Source of the DNA: JAWVZH01 sp033722295
GTDB lineage: Bacteria > Bacteroidota > Bacteroidia > Chitinophagales > Saprospiraceae
NCBI GenBank assembly: GCA_033722295.1
Contig: JAWVZH010000063.1
Span: 1-15,714, forward strand
Length of the DNA: 15,714 nt
Direction: 5' to 3'
The notes under the pieces were generated by a model. That model ran no database searches and had not been told where the DNA came from. It was given only the letters and a program-made list of their open reading frames with translations. The first letter of the stretch is position 1. Each line of letters opens with the position of its first letter. Both the position numbers and the translations under genes were made by a program. This document shows positions 13,701-15,714 of the stretch, in pieces.

Positions 13701-15714
13701 AATGATCTTCTCACCTTCACAAACTCCTGTAAACGTACTGTCGGTATAAGAAACGACGGCGTCGCTACAATTGTCCATTCCCGCAGGATAACCTGTACTG
13801 TCCGGCAGTTCAGACTCACCACAGAAGATATCAGCCGTATCCGGACATGTGATCGTCGGACCGACGGTATCGATAACCATAATGGTCTGTAGACAAGTAC
13901 TTGCATTACCGCAGCTGTCCGTAGCTGTCCACGTACGCTCGATCGTATACTCATTTACACAATTGCCTGGAATGATGCTATCACTGAAAGTGATATTTGT
14001 CACGCTGTCCGTACAATTATCTGTAGCTGATGCCATACCCAGATTGCCCGGGTTAACATCCTGATCACAACTTACTGTGGTATCACTGGCCATCGTACAG
14101 TCGATGACTGGATCCGTAGTATCCTGTACCATAATGGTCTGCAAGCACGTACTTGAATTACCACAACTGTCAGTGGCTGTCCATGTACGCTCTATAGTAT
14201 AGTTATCAGCACAACTGCCTGATACGATGTTATCACTAAACGTAATGTCAGTCACATCATCCGTACAGTTATCCGTAGCTGTTGCCATACCCAGATTACC
14301 TGGACTCGTATCCTCAGTACAATTCACTGTCGTGTCAGCAGGACACGTAATGTCTGGATCCGTTGTATCCTGTACCATGATAGTCTGTAAGCATGTAGAG
14401 CTATTTCCACAACTGTCAGTTGCTGTCCACGTACGCTCTATCGTATAATTATCCGCGCAACTACCTTCAACAATGGTATCGCTGTAGGTAATATTCGTAA
14501 CGCTGTCTGTACAATTGTCTGTAGCCGTAGCTACTCCCAATGTTGCAGTATCTGTCAAACTCGTACAGTCAACCGTCGTATCTGAAGGACAGGTGATCAC
14601 AGGATCCGTCGTATCCTGTACCATAATAGTTTGCAGACATGTGGATTCATTGCCACAACTGTCTCTCACCATCCAGAGTCGTTCGATCGTAAACTCATTG
14701 TTACACCCACCTTCTATGATGGTATCCACCCACATTTTGTACGTTACCGAATCGGTGCAATTGTCGATTGCTTCAACAATACCCAAGTTATCCGGGCTCG
14801 TATTTTCAGTACAATCTATTACGGTGTCTGGTGGGCAGAATGTGATTACAGGACTTACTGTGTCTCTTACTCTGATCACTTGTCTACATGTCGTTGAATT
14901 ACCACAACTGTCCGTCGCCGTCCATGTACGATCAATTCTGTAATTATCCACGCATTCTCCGAGGGTGATGTTATCACTAAAGGTAATGTCCATCACATCG
15001 TTAGAACAATTGTCAACTGCAGTTGCAAATCCAGTATTCTCTGGATCAGTGTCTTCAGTACAATTGATCACCGTATCAGGAGGACATGTTATTGTCGGAT
15101 CAGTTGTATCCTGTACCATGATAGTCTGTAAGCACGTAGAGCTATTACCACAACTGTCTGTGGCCGTCCACGTACGTTCAATAGTATAATTATCTGCACA
15201 ACTACCGTCAATTATGGTATCATTCCATGTGATATCAGTAACTACATCAGTGCAGTTATCCGTTGCCGTTGCCATACCAAGATTACCAGGACTCGCATCC
15301 TCTGTACAATCCACCGTCGTATCCGAAGGACACACGATATCCGGATCCGCCGTATCCTGGACCATGATGGTCTGCAAGCACGTAGAGCTGTTACCACAAC
15401 TGTCCGTAGCTGTCCATGTACGCTCAATAGTATAGTTATCTGCACAACTGCCGTTAATTATGGTATCATTCCATGTGATGTCTGTTATTTCAATATTACA
15501 GTCATCTATTGCAATTATTCTACCCGTTGTTGCTGTATCCGTCAAACTTGTACAGTCAACAATAGTATCTGCTGCACAAGAGATTATTATCGGATCCGTC
15601 GTATCTATCAGGTATACCGTCCTTGAACATGTATCCGTATTGCCACACTCATCCGTGGCCGTAAATACGATCGTCAAGCCCTGAGTCGTATCGCAACTTA
15701 AACTCGGTACACTC
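10725..15714 (-). CDS. Giant T9SS-secreted adhesin with HYR-type, DUF11-like and SdrB-like repeats, 5' partial
   Basis: The frame is open to the last base: 12 further codons precede the TTG at 15675-15677 and read as more repeat sequence. The true start therefore lies beyond the right edge, and at least 1662 residues are visible. Counting from 15677 the order is: the end of one HYR-type repeat (1-24); eight full HYR-type repeats (25-682); two related DUF11-like beta-sandwich modules (688-832 and 833-986); four SdrB-like modules (987-1463, each with a calcium-type loop such as DMDGNGIQDPGENG); a fibronectin-III-like module (1464-1563, LPIELLDFNA start); and a T9SS type A sorting domain (1564-1650, LYPNPTSDLL, then GVYIIRLKV). 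It should be secreted through the T9SS and act outside the cell as a long stalk-like adhesin, matrix protein or cell-surface filament. The ligand is unknown. The hairpin at 10669-10703 lies downstream. Confidence 0.93.
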   Translation of the reverse strand, partial: SVPSLSCDTTQGLTIVFTATDECGNTDTCSRTVYLIDTTDPIIISCAADTIVDCTSLTDTATTGRIIAIDDCNIEITDITWNDTIINGSCADNYTIERTWTATDSCGNSSTCLQTIMVQDTADPDIVCPSDTTVDCTEDASPGNLGMATATDNCTDVVTDITWNDTIIDGSCADNYTIERTWTATDSCGNSSTCLQTIMVQDTTDPTITCPPDTVINCTEDTDPENTGFATAVDNCSNDVMDITFSDNITLGECVDNYRIDRTWTATDSCGNSTTCRQVIRVRDTVSPVITFCPPDTVIDCTENTSPDNLGIVEAIDNCTDSVTYKMWVDTIIEGGCNNEFTIERLWMVRDSCGNESTCLQTIMVQDTTDPVITCPSDTTVDCTSLTDTATLGVATATDNCTDSVTNITYSDTIVEGSCADNYTIERTWTATDSCGNSSTCLQTIMVQDTTDPDITCPADTTVNCTEDTSPGNLGMATATDNCTDDVTDITFSDNIVSGSCADNYTIERTWTATDSCGNSSTCLQTIMVQDTTDPVIDCTMASDTTVSCDQDVNPGNLGMASATDNCTDSVTNITFSDSIIPGNCVNEYTIERTWTATDSCGNASTCLQTIMVIDTVGPTITCPDTADIFCGESELPDSTGYPAGMDNCSDAVVSYTDSTFTGVCEGEKIIYRTWTSEDSCGNPGNSCQQVINVRCVSCVEIEKEVVAGPTSTGNPNEYEVEYRINIWNPSIFGITFDVTDTLLYGDGINVTSATAAYVNGDGQQGIPGGFVGNVALISDDEMLGPDAFDTFSVTVIYELQLDSLTADEADCSLQTGGSDGTGLLNVGGVVEPTITVTDSVCVETPFPILSNFKEVSQDVMLTGTPFTYTIQYRLVVSNTGTAKGWYDLSDTLKFGNGITVDTATASYEGGDGLSGVGPALPIGFSGDWVQIVDEEMVLPSRSDSFLVDVTFSVDPTAIDSASADCILTIDESGSGVVNVSEVSDKYPTRLDTACVEFTASLGDFVWDDMDGNGIQDPGENGFENIDVSLYTCTGQFIGTETTDSNGFYLFDPLAPGQYYALFDMGQLDTLYSWTRQDQGGDDNLDSDVNAAGLGPCTLLDVGEDDRSYDAGLVILSTIGNFVWEDLDGDGIQDTLEPGIEGIEVFLHDANTGDLVQQDITDQDGFYLFADIFPGDYYIRFVFGSEWSLTQQNVGGDDNVDSDISNDFGPNTTSLISLPSNMIDVSWDLGLFRCAPLGDFVWFDIDADGIQDASENGINGVRVYLYDINGNLIDQTITGPDPNTASGDGYYKFCVGPGEYFIVFERPGHLAASDPYVGNNREVDSDITHHFVMYSTDTIEVTGSGSMNCDIDGGFHHKATMGDMVWYDANSNGVQDAGEPRIQGATISAYDENGIMFWQDQSDINGQFYMDGLSTGDYFLKFDPPSGYMFTTPNATLEEFDSDVDGSNGPRTTTFFHVNPGEHEPDVDAGLVSGFLPIELLDFNAVLNGDRVDVTWRTAVELNTDFFEVERRHESEKDFTVIGEVEAAGTSYSPQDYLLKDFDVQETGLYYYRLRQVDRDGAFGYSEIRVVEVKGTINTINLYPNPTSDLLTLELYLNKGSQFSIDLQDEMGRTVPDHYIEIDAKAGYNKHQIDVRNIPSGVYIIRLKVDDDVELMRFTKVN
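11289..12719 (-). repeat. Four SdrB-like modules within the giant adhesin
   Basis: Four modules of about 115-123 residues each begin with a related motif: LGDFVWDDMDGNGIQD, IGNFVWEDLDGDGIQD, LGDFVWFDIDADGIQD and MGDMVWYDANSNGVQD. Each later carries a GFYLF- or GYYKF-like strand and a conserved DSD. In staphylococcal Sdr proteins such B repeats bind calcium and stiffen the stalk, and the Asp-rich loops here suggest the same. The modules are much more diverged from each other than the HYR-type repeats are. Confidence 0.85.
13632..15714 (-). repeat. Tandem array of HYR-type repeats (8 full, 1 partial), about 246-252 bp each
   Basis: The units are 80-84 residues long and run from DTTDP to TIMVQ. 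All eight full units keep six cysteines at equivalent places (CP, V.CT, DNC, GSC, DSCGN, STC). Units 1, 2, 5 and 6 are identical over the 20 residues ERTWTATDSCGNSSTCLQTI and a few beyond. Units 1 and 5 share CTSLTDTAT, while units 2 and 6 share SPGNLGMATATDNCTD, which suggests duplication of a two-unit block at an offset of 330 residues. HYR modules are extracellular adhesion folds. Confidence 0.9.

Noticed and set aside
15675..15677. TTG as the start codon of the giant adhesin
   Set aside because: The frame continues upstream to the window edge with repeat-like sequence (CDTTQG just before), and no signal peptide follows the TTG.
13640..15684. Many plus- and minus-strand open frames of 70-140 codons across the adhesin repeat array
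   Set aside because: They recur with the repeat period and are antisense or out-of-frame shadows of the 10725-15714 gene. They lack their own starts, spacing or recognisable domains.
13632..15714. Regularly spaced repeats as a possible CRISPR array
   Set aside because: The period is about 246-252 bp, the repeats are coding in one frame, and there are no short identical repeats with unique spacers.

Overview
The window reads as chromosomal DNA of a Bacteroidota bacterium, most likely class Saprospiria (the Lewinella / Haliscomenobacter / Saprospira group). The evidence is two very different secreted proteins that both end in a type A sorting domain of the type IX secretion system (T9SS). There is also a dockerin-like module of the kind common in Saprospiria surface proteins, HYR-type and SdrB-type adhesin repeats, a hybrid kinase fused to an AraC output domain, a lipoprotein with a Bacteroidota-style surface-export signal, and starts without clear Shine-Dalgarno sequences. 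The lineage call rests on protein architecture, not on a marker gene. I saw no rRNA, tRNA, CRISPR array or transposase.

Layout. (1) 1-1287 (+): the C-terminal part of a hybrid two-component sensor/regulator, cut by the left edge. (2) 1288-1596: a non-coding stretch with a cluster of short direct repeats and an inverted repeat. (3) 1597-7697 (+): a tight four-gene run of surface lipoprotein, ECF sigma factor, single-pass membrane protein with a predicted C-terminal beta-barrel, and large T9SS-secreted protein. It closes with a strong terminator at 7723-7752. (4) 7910-9139 (-): an alpha/beta hydrolase fused to an OsmC domain. (5) 9295-10406 (+): a membrane-anchored SRPBCC protein, then a small c-type cytochrome-like lipoprotein, divergent from the hydrolase. 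(6) 10407-10724: mostly featureless, but holding a perfect 12-bp hairpin terminator. (7) 10725-15714 (-): a giant T9SS-secreted repeat adhesin of at least 1662 residues, whose N-terminus lies beyond the right edge.

How the genes may work together. The 1597-7697 run looks like a self-contained envelope signalling unit. Lipoprotein and sigma genes abut with no gap (TGA then TTG), sigma and membrane-protein genes overlap by 20 bp, and the adhesin follows 34 bp later. The membrane protein sits where an anti-sigma factor is expected and has a short cytosolic N-terminus, one membrane helix and an envelope part resembling an outer-membrane barrel. A plausible model is that surface or secretion status is sensed in the envelope and passed to the sigma factor, which controls this operon or other T9SS cargo. 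This is inference from gene order and architecture. It is the best candidate here for an undescribed system.

The hydrolase-OsmC fusion, SRPBCC protein and cytochrome-like protein look like ordinary stress or redox accessory genes. The giant adhesin is notable for repeats that are identical in protein over long stretches but diverged at synonymous sites.
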